Positions 43,710-54,459 of a DNA stretch of 64,000 nucleotides are shown here, in pieces. Where the stretch lies: contig JAWHQI010000508.1 of assembly GCA_033032865.1 (NCBI GenBank), positions 362,001 to 426,000 on the forward strand, read 5' to 3'. How positions within the stretch are numbered: the stretch's first letter is position 1; each line of letters starts with the position of its first letter. Origin of the DNA: Dactylorhiza incarnata. Lineage: Eukaryota > Streptophyta > Magnoliopsida > Asparagales > Orchidaceae. Position numbers and translations under genes: made by a program. The notes below the pieces were generated by a model, which had not been told where the DNA came from, searched no databases, and was given only the letters and a program-made list of their open reading frames with translations.

Positions 43710-45176
43710 TGGTATCAGAGCGGAAACGTTTCTGGGAATTCTTCTGCTCGCCCTAATTTGTTGGCGACCTAAAGATTCTCGGCGCCCTTTGATTTCCGCC
43801 TCTCAGTTCTTTGATTACCGGTCGACTCCACTGTTAGGGCTCTAGACGGGCTCTTCTTCCTCCGCTCCCGTCGACGAAATCAGCCTTTGATTCACTCGAC
43901 GGGAGCCGTCCTCCCCCCCCCCCCCCCCCACGCGCTCTGCGCTGTCGTTGACCTGTGTCGCTGCTATCGCTTATACCGCTGCCCTGCTCTGCTGCCTGTG
44001 CCGATCGACGATCCTGTCGATGCTCCTGCGCCGATCGACGATCCAGTCGAGCTCCTCTGCCGATCGACGATCCCGTCGAGCCATCTTCTCCGCCTGTGCT
44101 CGATCCCGTCGCCGGGGGAAGCAATCTCCCTCTCCATCGTTTTTCATCGACGATCCTCCTGCTGCTGCGGATGATGCCTTCTGCCGATCCATCAGCTGTG
44201 GATGCCGCCTGCTGGTATCATTTCCTACAGTCCTTTTCATCCTGCAGTCTTTCCCTGCACGGCTGTGTCCCAGGGCAGTTCCCTGCTGCAGATCTGGAGC
44301 CTCCACGTCTCTATGGAGCTGATCCCATCCCTGACATTCCCTTCCGGCCTTCCTATCAAAGATCTCCTGCTGATCCAGGCGCTGCCTCCCATTTCTGTGG
44401 ACTCCAGCAACTGCCTATGGTGTTTTTGTCGATTCCAGCCGCTGCTACCCCTTCCGGGGTGTTGATCTCTCACCGATGATGATGCCTTGGGCTGATTTGG
44501 TCTTTCTTTTGTGTTTTTTGTTTGTCTTTAAATGTTTTTGCTTGATTATTGTTAGTGTTTGTTACGTGTGTTGTTGTTATGCCTATATGCACGTGTTATC
44601 CACGTGAGGGGGAGTGTTGGGACAAATGCGACTCGGATGATCTTTCCCGACTTTTCGCTTTCGTTCCACACGGCCTCTAGGCTTGTTGTATGTGTGTATG
44701 TGTCTCCCCATTTGTCTTTCGATTGGTCATGTGTTAGGGAGCGATTATGTTGGTGTTCTTGTCTCATCGAGTTGTGTCGTGTGAGACCGTGTCGTGTGGG
44801 ACTGTGTCGTGTGGGACCGCCCTTCTTGCGGATTATCCCCGACAGATTATCCCCGATGGATTATCCCCGATCACTCGTTTGATGATTTGCTCCACATCTT
44901 TCGTTCTCTTCGCATGTTGTGTGTGTATGTGATGTTGGTTGACCGCTTTTCCAGCAAGTCCGCGTCGTGTGTGGGTCCTGCGTCGTGTGTGGGTCAGTGT
45001 CGTGTGTGGGTCAGTGTCGTGTGTGGGTCAGTGTCGTGTGTGGCTATGTCCCCGACTTGATTCCCCTGTTTGGAATTCCCCGGTGTCTCGTCTGATGTTT
45101 GTCCCGCATCATCTACCTCCATTGCCGTGATTTGTGGTGTCCAAGCTGAAGGGCCCCCCTTCAGCTTGAGGGGGAG

Positions 45177-45337
45177 TGTTGGAATTATGAGTTATTATTA
45201 TATTAGTCTATTGGAGTCTTTAGGAGTTTAGTCCCACATTGTGAGTTCGGTTTAAGAGTCTTGTTGTAATCCTATAAATAGCCCCCTTTGAGGATGAATA
45301 TATGCACTTCTATTTTCTCTTTTCTCCTCTTCTAACA
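45177..45337 (+). repeat. Element G 3' LTR
   Basis: Same length and ends as the 5' LTR, preceded by GGGGGAG. Confidence 0.92.
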
Positions 45338-48300
45338 ATCTACAAGGCTGAAATCTGTTCTCTAATGACTCGTTTATTGCGAAGAATGGAATGCAGTATT
45401 TCAGCAAAGACATTCTTGGAAGTTATTCAAATCAGACTTGACGGGTCGGGAACAGAAATAAAAGGAAACATTTATTGTCCAATGGACATTCCTTCTAAGG
45501 TGAGACCAGAAGAAGAAAGAAATTCAAACGCTAATTGTCAGAGAATAAACATGTTGAGGAAGAAAGATAACAACAACGAATTGAATGATACTCAGTCCTT
45601 CTTTTCCTTCATCATTCTGAAGTTTTCTCTCTGAACAAGAAAAGGAGAACAAGAACTTCTCTGTACAAATATACAAGGCTGCTGCTTTTTCTTCTTAATC
45701 TCACAGCTGCAACCCAACAGGAGTACAAAGATTAACAGGATCACAAGCATCTAACCCTTGCATTCTTCTCTATCATAAGCAAGGGTTTATCATATACAGA
45801 TCTTGAAGAATACCAAAATACAACATTCAGTGTGATAGCTGCTATAGGATTCATACGGCAGAATCCCAGTCTTCTTCTTCTTTCTTACCTCTCTGTTATT
45901 ATTCAGTAACTGTAAAAGAGTCCTAAGAATCCCTCTCCAAAGGATTCAGTTGGTTCTAAGAGTCTCCTTATTAAAAGTCTCAGTGGTTCTAAGAGCCTCC
46001 TTATCAAAAGACTCAGTGGTTTTAAGAGTCTTCTTATCAAAAGACTCAGGGGTTCTGAGAGTCTCCTTGTCAAAAGACTCAGTGCTGGTTCTGAGAGTCT
46101 CCTTATCAAAAGACTCAGGCACATTTAGTGCAATCCTACCAAGGTGGTAGAAGAGTGGACTACCCACATTTTGGGGAACCACTATAAAATTTCTGTCTCT
46201 TCTGTGTTGTTTTTCTGTGCTGTCCCTTTACTGTTTACAGTTTTTCTTATTTTTGTGATTGTATTATTCTGTGATTGGTATTGCTGAATGCATAGTTGTT
46301 AGTGTAGTTTTTATTGTGTTTGCATTACTATGGTAAAAGTTTTTAAAACTCTATTCACCCCCCCTCTAGAGAATACTCAGAGACACACTTTGCACTTTTA
46401 GCTGGCGGCAGGACAGCAGGGAGAAGGAGGGGCTGGTGGCGGGTCTTGGACAACACAGGGAGGGATGGGGAGGGCTGGCGGCGGGCAGCTGGGAGAGGGA
46501 GGGCTGGCGACACGACATCAGTGAGGAGGAGGGGCTGGGGGCGGGATTTGGACAACAGGGAGGGAATGGGAGGGCTGGCGGCAGTCAGCAGGAAGAGGGA
46601 GGGCTGGCGGCGGGCAGCAGGAAGAGGAAGGGCTGGCGGCAGGTAGCAGGAAGAGGGAGGACTGGCGGCGGGCAGTAGGAAGAGCAAGGGCTGGCGGCAG
46701 GGCTACAATGAGAAGGATGGGCTGGCTGTAGGACAGTAGGGAGATGGTGGGGCTGGAAGTCAAGGATACAAAACTTACCCGAGGAGTCATCACCAGGGGG
46801 GGCTCCACGGAGTGGACACCGCACATGAGATCACCAGAATGAAGGAAGAAGCTCTCCACACATTCAACAATGAGAAAACAACAGCCCTCAATATCCTATA
46901 TATAAGAAATGAAGATTAGTGCACTCAGAATCAACGTCTATGATTGGCCGTTGGTTTCGGGGTCAAAACTACATAAAATAATAACCGAAAAGTACAAAGC
47001 TATATATGAAATTGACTTGCAACATGAATCCGGACGCATCCACGGAGTCGGATCGTCGATCCGTGCACACCATATATGGTAAGTCGCCAATCAGCCCCGA
47101 ATGGGCCCAAAGCTCGTCCTCGCCTCTGCTCAACATCACATTATATTGGTCTCCTTCCCTTGATGTTAGTATTTTTGTCAATTCGTTACTTCTTGATGGG
47201 GGTCGGCTGCTTGATCATGTTCGATGCAGGAGATCGGGCCACCACTCGGCGGGACCCATTTTTTTTGTATATTTGCCGGAGATGCATTGATCAGATCGAC
47301 GATCCGAGACAACGAGCGCGTCCGAAGCGTTGTTTTACATTCTAGTTTTTTTTTATTTTACCTTTTTGGGCCTGTATTTAGTTTTTTAGGACACCGGGCG
47401 TAACAGACGATCGTAGCCATTCACGCCGGGTGCCCAACCACCCCTCTTGTTATAAATTGGGGCGGGTGTTCTGATTTTCAATTCATTGTTGAATTTGTGA
47501 GTGAATCCAGATCCGACAATCATTCGTGGTGCGACGCCGCGAGCCCCGGGGTGCGACACCTTGGTTATTTTCAGTTATTCATTTTCTTATTTCGTTTCTA
47601 TTCACTGTTACCATCCTCTTTTCCCATGAACCAGCCCTCTACCCACGATCTCTTCATCCACGATGAAGAAAACCACTGTTCATCATCTCTTCCTCGCTGG
47701 TAACATTCAAGCCACTCGACCCTTCGTCCAGACCCCTGCCTCGTTCACTATACCACCCCTGCCACTCCTATTCATCCCTGAACCGCTCGGTTCCGGCACT
47801 GTTCATCCTCGTGAATCGACGGAAACCAAATCCCGTACTCCTTCGTACCTCTCAAAACCACGGCTATGACCACCCATTTCATTGTGGAGCCACTGCTAAC
47901 CGCCCGACAACCTCATCTCAGCCGTGCATCTCCCTCGTCGTCCTCGTTTCTCATGCAGAAAACCATCGTCGATCTCATCGGGGTCTGGACTTTCCAGCCT
48001 AGTTCCGTTTCTGCCCGGGGAAGCCATCCCGTCCCATTCCAGAGAAGTCCTCCTCCACCTTGCTGAGTCCCGCTCTTCTCGTCCAGGTAATCCGGTGCAG
48101 TTCCCCACTTGTGAGCCATACATTCCCGAGGCCTTTTTGTGCTAGGATCGGTTTTCCTTGACCCAATCAGCAACCCCCAACTTATATAGAGCCATATTCA
48201 GCACCCGTGAGATTCCTAGCCGCGACTCCTTGTCTACACTCGTCACCGCGTGATCTCCTTTGGTATGTGAGTATTATCATTTTGTGTTATATTTTTCTGT

Positions 48301-48482
48301 ATTAAATTATAGATGAACAAGCTATATTTGTTTGGGTATTGAAATTCCTAGTGCTATTGTTTCATTTTCATAATATTCTATAAAATTTATTTAGGAAATT
48401 TGTAATTGAAAGCACCAATTATGAGAACGAACGTGAATTGCTTATTTACTTGAAATTATTGTGAACATTGTGTTTACTGCCA

Positions 48483-50302
48483 ACAACAACAACAACAACA
48501 ACACTCAAGCCTTTATCCCACCATAGTGGGGTCGGCTATATGGATCCTTTGTCGCCATTGCTCCCTATCTTTAATCATAGCCTCATTAATACCTAAGTAC
48601 ATCATATCTTTCCTTATAGTTTCATTCCAAGTCTTTTTTAGTCTACCCCTCCCCCGTTTAACATGTCTAGTGACTAAACTCTCACAACGCCTAACAGGTG
48701 CCTCTAATGGTCTCCTATGTACATGTCTGAACCATCTTAAACGAGCTTCTCACATCTTCTCTACAATTGGCGCCACTCCTGTCTTATCCCTGATACATTC
48801 ATTCCTAATTTTATCCAGTCTCATGTGACCACGCATCCACCTAAGCATTCTCATCTCCACAACTCCCATTTTTTGCTCATGTACACCATTCACTGCCCAA
48901 CAGTCCAACACTCAAAACCGTAGAGCATTGCTGGCCTAATTGCAGTACGGTAAAACTTGCCTTTAAGTTTTAATGGTACTTTACGATCACATAAGATCCC
49001 AAACGCGCCTCTCCATTTCAACCAACCTGCTTGGATTCTATGTATCACATCTTTATCTGCACCTCCATCTTTTTGAATTATCGATCCAAGATATTTAAAG
49101 CACTCACTGCGGGAAATATCTTGGTCACTCAATTTAATGACGGAATCATCCGACCTTCTTGCACTACTAAATTTAAGCTCTATATACTCCGTCTTTGTCC
49201 TAGTCAACCTAAAACCCTTCTTTTCTAAAGTGTCTCGCCAAGATTCAAGTTTCGCGTTTACACCCTCGCGCCTCTCATCGGCCAAAACAATATCATCTGC
49301 AAATAATAAACACCAAGGTAGTGCTTGTTGGATATGTCCGGTGAGCTCATCTAAGATAGGGTAAAGAGATAAGGGCTTAAAGCTGACCCTTGATATAAGC
49401 CAACGACGATAGGGAATTCCCGTGTTAATCCTCCAGATGTCCTCACCCTGGTCACTGAATTTGTATACATATCTTTGATTACGTCAATGTATGATATATT
49501 TACACCTTTCTTTTCTAAGACTCTCCACAAGACCTCTCTTGGAACCCTATCATAAGCCTTCTCTAGATCAATAAACAACATAAGCAAATCTTTTTATCTT
49601 TCCGGATAAATGTCAATTAGTCTCCTCAAGAGATGTATAGCTTCCATGGTTGGCCTCCCTGGCATGAATCCAAATTGATTCTCTGAGATGCTAGTCTCTC
49701 GTCTAACTCTCCTCTCTATTACGCGTTCCCATAGTTTCATAGTATGACTCATTAATTTAATTCCCCTGTAACTGACACAATTTTGTATATCTCTTTTATT
49801 CTTATACAAAAGTACCAAAATACTTTCTCTCTATTGGTCTGTCATCTTCTTTGTCTTCAGTATCTTATTGAAGAAACTTGTAAGTCATAAAATTTCTTCC
49901 CTCCCTAAGCATTTCCATACTTCAATGGGTATATTGTCTGACCCAACCGCCTTTCCATTTTTCATCTTCTTCAGAGCGTCATCTATCTCTGATGCTTGAA
50001 TTTTACGATAAAAATTTATGTTTTTATACTCCTCCGATATTCTTAACTCTTCCAAGTTGAGTTCATTGTCTTTTCTTTTATTGTATAGTTGATAAAAGTA
50101 TTATTTTCATCACTCTTTAATGGCCACATCATCCGTCAAAACCGTATCTGATTCATCTTTTTGTGCATTTAACTTGGCTTAAATCTCTTGTGTTCCTCTC
50201 TCTAGCTCGAGCAATTTTATATATATCACTCTCTCCATCTTTGGTATCTAGTCGTTTGTAAAATTCTTCGTAAACTTAACTTCTTGCTTAGCTTACTGCA
50301 TT
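48483..50302 (-). mobile_element. 5'-truncated RTE-type LINE
   Basis: It ends in a (TTG)n tail on the minus strand (48483-48502) preceded by the 3' word GTGGGATAAAGGCTTGAGTG, as in plant RTE elements. The target duplication is TTTACTGCCA / TTTACTACCA (48473-48482 and 50303-50312). About 1.8 kb remain; the endonuclease domain is missing by 5' truncation, which is usual for LINEs. Confidence 0.88.
48890..50302 (-). pseudogene. LINE reverse transcriptase (RTE type)
   Basis: Minus-strand text in order: SDTVLTDD-like pre-RT linker, [72 protein letters not shown], then RLTRTKTEYIELKF and WRGAFGILCDRKVPLKLKGK. The catalytic (F/Y)ADD box between 49285 and 49351 is not readable because of a frameshift and small loss. 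Stops occur at several places. Confidence 0.85.
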
Positions 50303-50477
50303 TTTACTACCAAAGGTATATAATTATAATTGTTGTTATTTTGTTTCCGGATTAATTGAGACACACACACACACACATCATTTAGGTTGGGCTTGATCGC
50401 ATTCATTCCGCACATTCACGTAGGGTTGCATTAGCATTTTGGCACCACGCTCATCACAGTCCGTCCTGCGTCAGTTT

Positions 50478-50490
50478 TGGTATTAATGCC
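50478..50490 (+). promoter_or_regulatory. Element D primer-binding site, degenerate
   Basis: TGGTATTAATGCC, 4 nt after the LTR, followed by CAGGTTAGGG. It resembles TGGTATCAGAGCC with three changes. Confidence 0.6.
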
Positions 50491-50525
50491 CAGGTTAGGG
50501 CTTACATTAAGATACACGGGACTAC

Positions 50526-51003
50526 GTGTTATGCCACTCAATGTCTTATCATAGTGGTCGTCACTACACTGATCCTCAATTTGAGGAACCACCGTCCGTC
50601 TACGCTCGATCCCATAGAGCGCCGTCAGAGAGGTCTTCACATTATTATGACGATTATCGTTGTCCTTATCCCCTCACTCGAGTGGATCCCATTGATCCTT
50701 CAACACGACTTTATGTGGGTAGAGTTGAGTATCGTTCAGGTTATCGTTGCTACACATCTCCTCTTTTTGAGGAACCTGAGTCTGTATATGCACGAACACC
50801 ATCGCACGTTCGCAGGACTCACGTCCATCCACGAGTACGACAAGATTATGTTATGGAAGACCGTCTTGATGACCCTAAAGAATCCCATAGAGGTCACCTT
50901 CATCGAGGTAACATCACACTTAGTGGCGTTCCTAGTGTTCCGAAAGCGGACATGACAAAATCCGAATTTCAACAATGAGTTCTTAAGAAGTTTGATCAAT
51001 TAG
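50526..51003 (+). pseudogene. Element D Gag N-terminal scrap
   Basis: The frame has SERSSHYYDDYRCPYPLTR and DPIDPSTRL, matching the Element C Gag N-terminus (GRPSRYYDDYSRTQYTTSK, RVDPPTR). The FEEP(P/E)SVYAR word occurs twice, so part of this region is duplicated. The core Gag domain of Element C is missing here. Confidence 0.65.
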
Positions 51004-52990
51004 ATGCACAATATGATGATCTGCGCACCCGCATCGCCGTCATTGAGGGTCGGCGAGAGCACTCCACTTCTCAAAGCAGGGAAACCTCACCCACTCCACC
51101 TGATATTCTCTTTGAGGAAGAATGCGCTGCCCTCCCACCACATGATGTGCGTGCTAGGAATCAGCCGCCACGAGAGGCTGCTCCACTTAGAGAGCCTTCC
51201 CTCGACACTACCTATTAGCTCACTATTGAGTATAGACTTTTCCCACACTTCACCCGATGTCGCACCGAGCCACATCACGATCAGGAGCCGAGAGCCTAAT
51301 AGTGATGTCGTGGTAGCCACCTCACCCCATTTGGGGAACACGACCCCTTATTATGGTTTGCTTATGGAGAACCATCCCCCTGTTGACGGGTTCTTTGATA
51401 ACCCCCTTGTTGAGTCTCCAATTGAGCCACCTCGTCCTTGTGAGGATGAGATTTAGGTGAGTGACACACTTATGAGTATTGAGACGTTGACATCTCTCCC
51501 ATTATCGCCCCTTATGTTGATAGTGCTCCAGAGAGATGATCTTGAGTGTAGCATCCAGTATGTAGGGTTCTCCCTAAGAACATTTAAGTATAATTCAAAT
51601 GTTTTGAGAGTTTGTCATCTGGTTACTCGCACTCATGATGAGTTTTGGGCCGTACCACCTGCTGACCCACCATATGAGTTATTTCTTATTAGGGACACTC
51701 ACCACACACTAGAGTCGCATCCTATTGTCAATGCCTATGATTTTCACTTAGGTGACCGTCGCATTCGCGATGATTTTTCATACGTCCCTCTCCTGGTGAG
51801 CCCCCTGATGCGTCACATCCCCTTAACGAACATGTCACATTTGTTACGCTTCACATGCATCATCGTTTATATGAGGGCGCTCCAGATATTTTTGGGACCT
51901 ATGTTGGTACTCGCCGCATTTGTGTCGAATTTTATTATACCTCTCCCGGAGAACCCCCGGATGAGCCACATGTCGATCCACCGCTCATTTGGGATATATC
52001 CATCTTTAGTAGGACACTCGAGTTTGAGGGTGCACTCACTGACCCACTGATCTTATATCTTACTACCCGCACTTGTAGAGACAGTTCACACACTACATTG
52101 ACACATCTTATTACTTATGTCTCCGCTGTTTACTGGAGTGATCGTTGCACCCGCGATGAATTTTTCTACGTCCCACCTTCTGAGCCTCCTGATCATGTAC
52201 CCCTTTTAGGAGTTTTATAGTACCCAAAGCTCCAAGTTTACGGAGTTAGTCGTGTTAGTAGTTCATCTTTTGCATTTGTTGCTTGGGCATTTACTTTTAG
52301 TGCATGGTTCATCCGTGTTGCATGATTCGAACATGTTGTTTCTTTTGCATCATTTGCATGAAATACATGAACTAATCCGGAAGAAAACTACTAACAATAT
52401 TGAATTATATAAGGTATGGGAAAATATGCGCAGATGTGAACAACATTTTCGAGTGTGCGAGCATGTCAAGGTCGGACTTTACGAGGGGCTCCTAAAAGGA
52501 GTCGCTACTAAAATACAACTTGAGCAAATAAGTCCTTATAGGGTTATAAAGAAAGTTTGGACAAATGCCTACGAGATCAATTTTCTGTAGATATGGGTAT
52601 TCATCCCTTTTAATACGAGAGATTTGGCACATTAGTTTGAGCCTCTCGAGCATAGGGACCCATACCTTGAGCTTCTTCTGCCACACTCCTAGTTACAGCT
52701 TGACATTGCTCCTGAGCACCTTGGACGAGCACCCGCGGACTTGCCCGTATCTCCTATGATTCCATCGATTTTTCTGGATCCACCAGCACGAGAGGTGAGA
52801 GTTGAGAGCATTATTGGTATTGCGATGGACGAGTGCACCACCACTATAGACGATCCTTCTTGCCATTACTTGGTGCACTGGTTTGGACGTCCCACCTTTG
52901 TTGATATTTTGATACCGACGATGGAGCTTGATAGACTTACCCCCGATCTTCGACCACAGCTCAGTCATCTTCATTCCTCAGTGATGAATG
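51004..52990 (+). pseudogene. Element D repeat ORF with integrase tail and chromodomain-like end
   Basis: Colinear with Element C ORF2. EPPRPCEDEI is followed by TAG (51454) where Element C has Gln, then THDEFWAVPPADPPYELFLI (about 51630), DTHHTLESHP, IRDDFSYVPL (about 51763), RRICVEFYYTSPGEPPDE (about 51915, new frame) and CTRDEFFYVPPSEPPD (about 52148). Next come a His-rich helix, an integrase-tail text ISPYRVIKKVWTNAYEINF (about 52530) and a chromodomain-like HYLVHWFGRP (about 52866) with LRPQLSHLHSS near the end. Several stops and shifts break it, but the same motifs survive in the same order. Confidence 0.8.
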
Positions 52991-52997
52991 TTTTTCA

Positions 52998-53009
52998 GTT
53001 GGGGGGAAT
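52998..53009 (+). other. Element D polypurine tract
   Basis: GTTGGGGGGAAT immediately before the 3' LTR. Confidence 0.6.
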
Positions 53010-54459
53010 TGATGGGGATCGGCCACATGATCGTGTTCGATGGAGGAGATCGGGCCACACCACTCGGCGGAACACGTTTTTTTGCATATTTGCTGGAGAT
53101 GCATTGATCGGATTGGTGATCCGAGGCCACGAATGCGCCTGGAGCGTTGTTTTACATTATATATGTATTTTATTTTATTTCTTGGGTTTGTTTTTAGTGT
53201 TTTAGGACACCGGGCGTAACAGACGATCATAGTCGTTCACGCCGGGTGCCCAACCGCCCCTCTCGTTATAAATAGGGGCAGGTGTTCTGATTTTCAATTC
53301 ATTGTTGAATTTGTGAGCAAATCCAGATCCGACAATCATTCCTGGTGCGACGCCGCGAGCCCCGGGGTACGAAGCCTCAGTTATTTTCAGTTATTCTTTT
53401 TCTTATTTCGTTTCTATTCACTGTTACCATCCTCTTTTCCCGTGAACCATCCCTCTACCCACGATCTCTTCATCCACGAAGAAGAAAACCGTTGTTCATC
53501 ATCTCTTCCGCGCTGGTAACAACCGAGCCACTCGCCCATTCGTCCAGACCCCTGCCTCGTTCACGATACCACCACTTGCCACTCTTATTCATCCCTGAAC
53601 TGCTCGGTTCCTGCGCTGTTCATCCTCCTCGTGAATCGACGGAAGCCAAATCCCGTACTCCTCCTTACCTCACGAAACCACGGTTACGATCACCCATTTC
53701 ATCGTGGAGCCATTGCTGACCAGCTTGACAACCTCATCTCAGCCGTGCATCTCCCTCGCCGTCCTCGTTTCTCATCCAAAAAACCATCGTCGATCCCGTC
53801 AAGGTCTGGACTTTCCAGCCTAGTTTCGTTTCTGCCCGGGGAAGCTATCCCGACCCATTCCAGAGAACCGCTCCCTCCACCTTGCTAAGTCCCCACTCTT
53901 CTTGTCCAGGTAATCCCTTGCAGTTCCCCACTTGTGAGCCGTACATTCCCGAGGCCTTTTTGTGCTAGGATCGGGTTTCCTTCACCCAATCAACAACCCC
54001 CAACTTATCCAGAGCCATATTCAGCAGTCGTGGGATTCCTAGCCGCGGCTCCTTGTCTACACTCGTCACCGCGGGATCTCCTTTGCTACGTGAGTATTAT
54101 CGTTTTGTGTTATATTTTTCTGTATTAAATTATAGACGAACAAACTATATTTGTTTGGGTATTGAAATTCCTAATGCTATTGTTTCATTTAAATAATATT
54201 CTGTAAATTTATTTGCGAAATTTGTAGTTGAAAGCACCACTTGTGAGAACGAACGTGAATTGCTTATTTATTTGAAAATTATTGCGAACACTGTGTTTAC
54301 TGCCATAAGTATATAATTATAATTACTGTTATTTTATTTTCTGATTAATTGAGAACGCACGCATCATTTAGGTTTGGCTTGATCGCATTCATTCCGTACA
54401 TTCAAGTAGGGTTGCATTAGCGTGTCGACACCGCCCTCATCACAGCCCGTCATGCGTCA
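53010..54459 (+). repeat. Element D 3' LTR
   Basis: 1450 bp, starts TGATGGGGATCGGCC, ends CATGCGTCA; TATA box TTATAAATAGGGGC near 53266. It shows the empty site of the LINE (TTTACTGCCATAAGTATATAA near 54295). ORFs in it, such as 53313-53519, are shadows that recur in the other LTR. Confidence 0.88.

Larger units (their letters stand above)
43549..45337 (+). mobile_element. Element G: young non-coding LTR element
   Basis: Target duplication ATCTA (43544-43548 and 45338-45342). The two 161-bp LTRs differ at one position that I can see (ATAACCCC against ATAGCCCC), so it is the youngest insertion in the window. The primer site TGGTATCAGAGCG follows the left LTR and a polypurine tract TTGAGGGGGAG precedes the right. 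The 1.47-kb interior has no retroelement protein. It contains a C run (43914-43929), four copies of GCCGATCGACGATCC (43995-44075) and five copies of GTCGTGTGTGGGTC (44960-45050). Confidence 0.9.
37235..46400 (+). mobile_element. Copia-4: SIRE-like copia with truncated 3' half
   Basis: Target duplication GCTGG (37230-37234 and 46401-46405), 1.67-kb 5' LTR, initiator-Met primer site, a large Gag with two zinc knuckles and an acidic, coiled-coil-prone middle, then protease, integrase and the start of RT. The RT breaks off at VYQMD (about 43185) and is joined directly to the inside of the 3' LTR. Everything between, including any env-like ORF, is deleted. LTR size, large Gag and RT text fit the SIRE/Maximus group. 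Confidence 0.88.
43186..46400 (+). repeat. Copia-4 partial 3' LTR, interrupted by Element G
   Basis: Matches the 5' LTR from about position 37465 to its end; the first about 230 bp are deleted. Element G sits at 43549-45337. The last base is A after TTTT (GCACTTTTA), a C-to-T change of the usual TTTCA end. Confidence 0.85.
32294..47138 (-). mobile_element. Element C: pol-core-less chromovirus-like LTR element
   Basis: Target duplication CATTA (32289-32293 and 47139-47143). On the minus strand: 5' LTR at the right (36578-47138, interrupted by Copia-4), primer site, Gag, a novel repeat ORF, integrase C-terminus, chromodomain-like end, then the 3' LTR at 32294-33679. Protease, RT, RNase H and the integrase core are all absent from the 2.9-kb interior. 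It must have depended on enzymes from another gypsy element. Element D on the plus strand has the same plan. Confidence 0.85.
36578..47138 (-). repeat. Element C 5' LTR, split by Copia-4
   Basis: 36578-37234 and 46401-47138 together give about 1.4 kb and match 32294-33679 from end to end (TGACACAGGACG start, CAACATCA end on the plus strand). The break is flanked by the Copia-4 target duplication GCTGG. Confidence 0.85.
47194..50473 (+). repeat. Element D 5' LTR, split by a LINE
   Basis: 47194-48482 plus 50313-50473. Starts TGATGGGGGTCGGCTGC, ends CCTGCGTCA. A TATA box (TTATAAATTGGGGCGGG) lies near 47450, after an inverted word (CACCGGGCGTAAC and CACGCCGGGTGCC) near 47390-47430. Confidence 0.88.
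47194..54459 (+). mobile_element. Element D: plus-strand relative of Element C
   Basis: Target duplication CTTCT (47189-47193 and 54460-54464). Both LTRs are 1450 bp once the LINE and its target duplication are removed from the left one. The 2.5-kb interior has a Gag N-terminal scrap, the same repeat ORF as Element C, an integrase C-terminus and a chromodomain-like end, and no RT, RNase H or integrase core. The LTR sequence is different from Element C, so it is a separate family with the same coding plan. Confidence 0.88.

Noticed and set aside
43834..44479. Gene in the interior of Element G
   Set aside because: Frames are short, overlap on both strands and consist of the GCCGATCGACGATCC repeat; no retroelement or cellular domain.
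44960..45050. GTCGTGTGTGGGTC repeats as a CRISPR or telomere-like array
   Set aside because: No spacers and no telomere unit; it is a short tandem repeat inside Element G.
47497..48145. ORFs in the left LTR of Element D (also 53313-53888 in the right LTR)
   Set aside because: LTR sequence with U5/leader character; reading frames differ by indels between the two LTRs.
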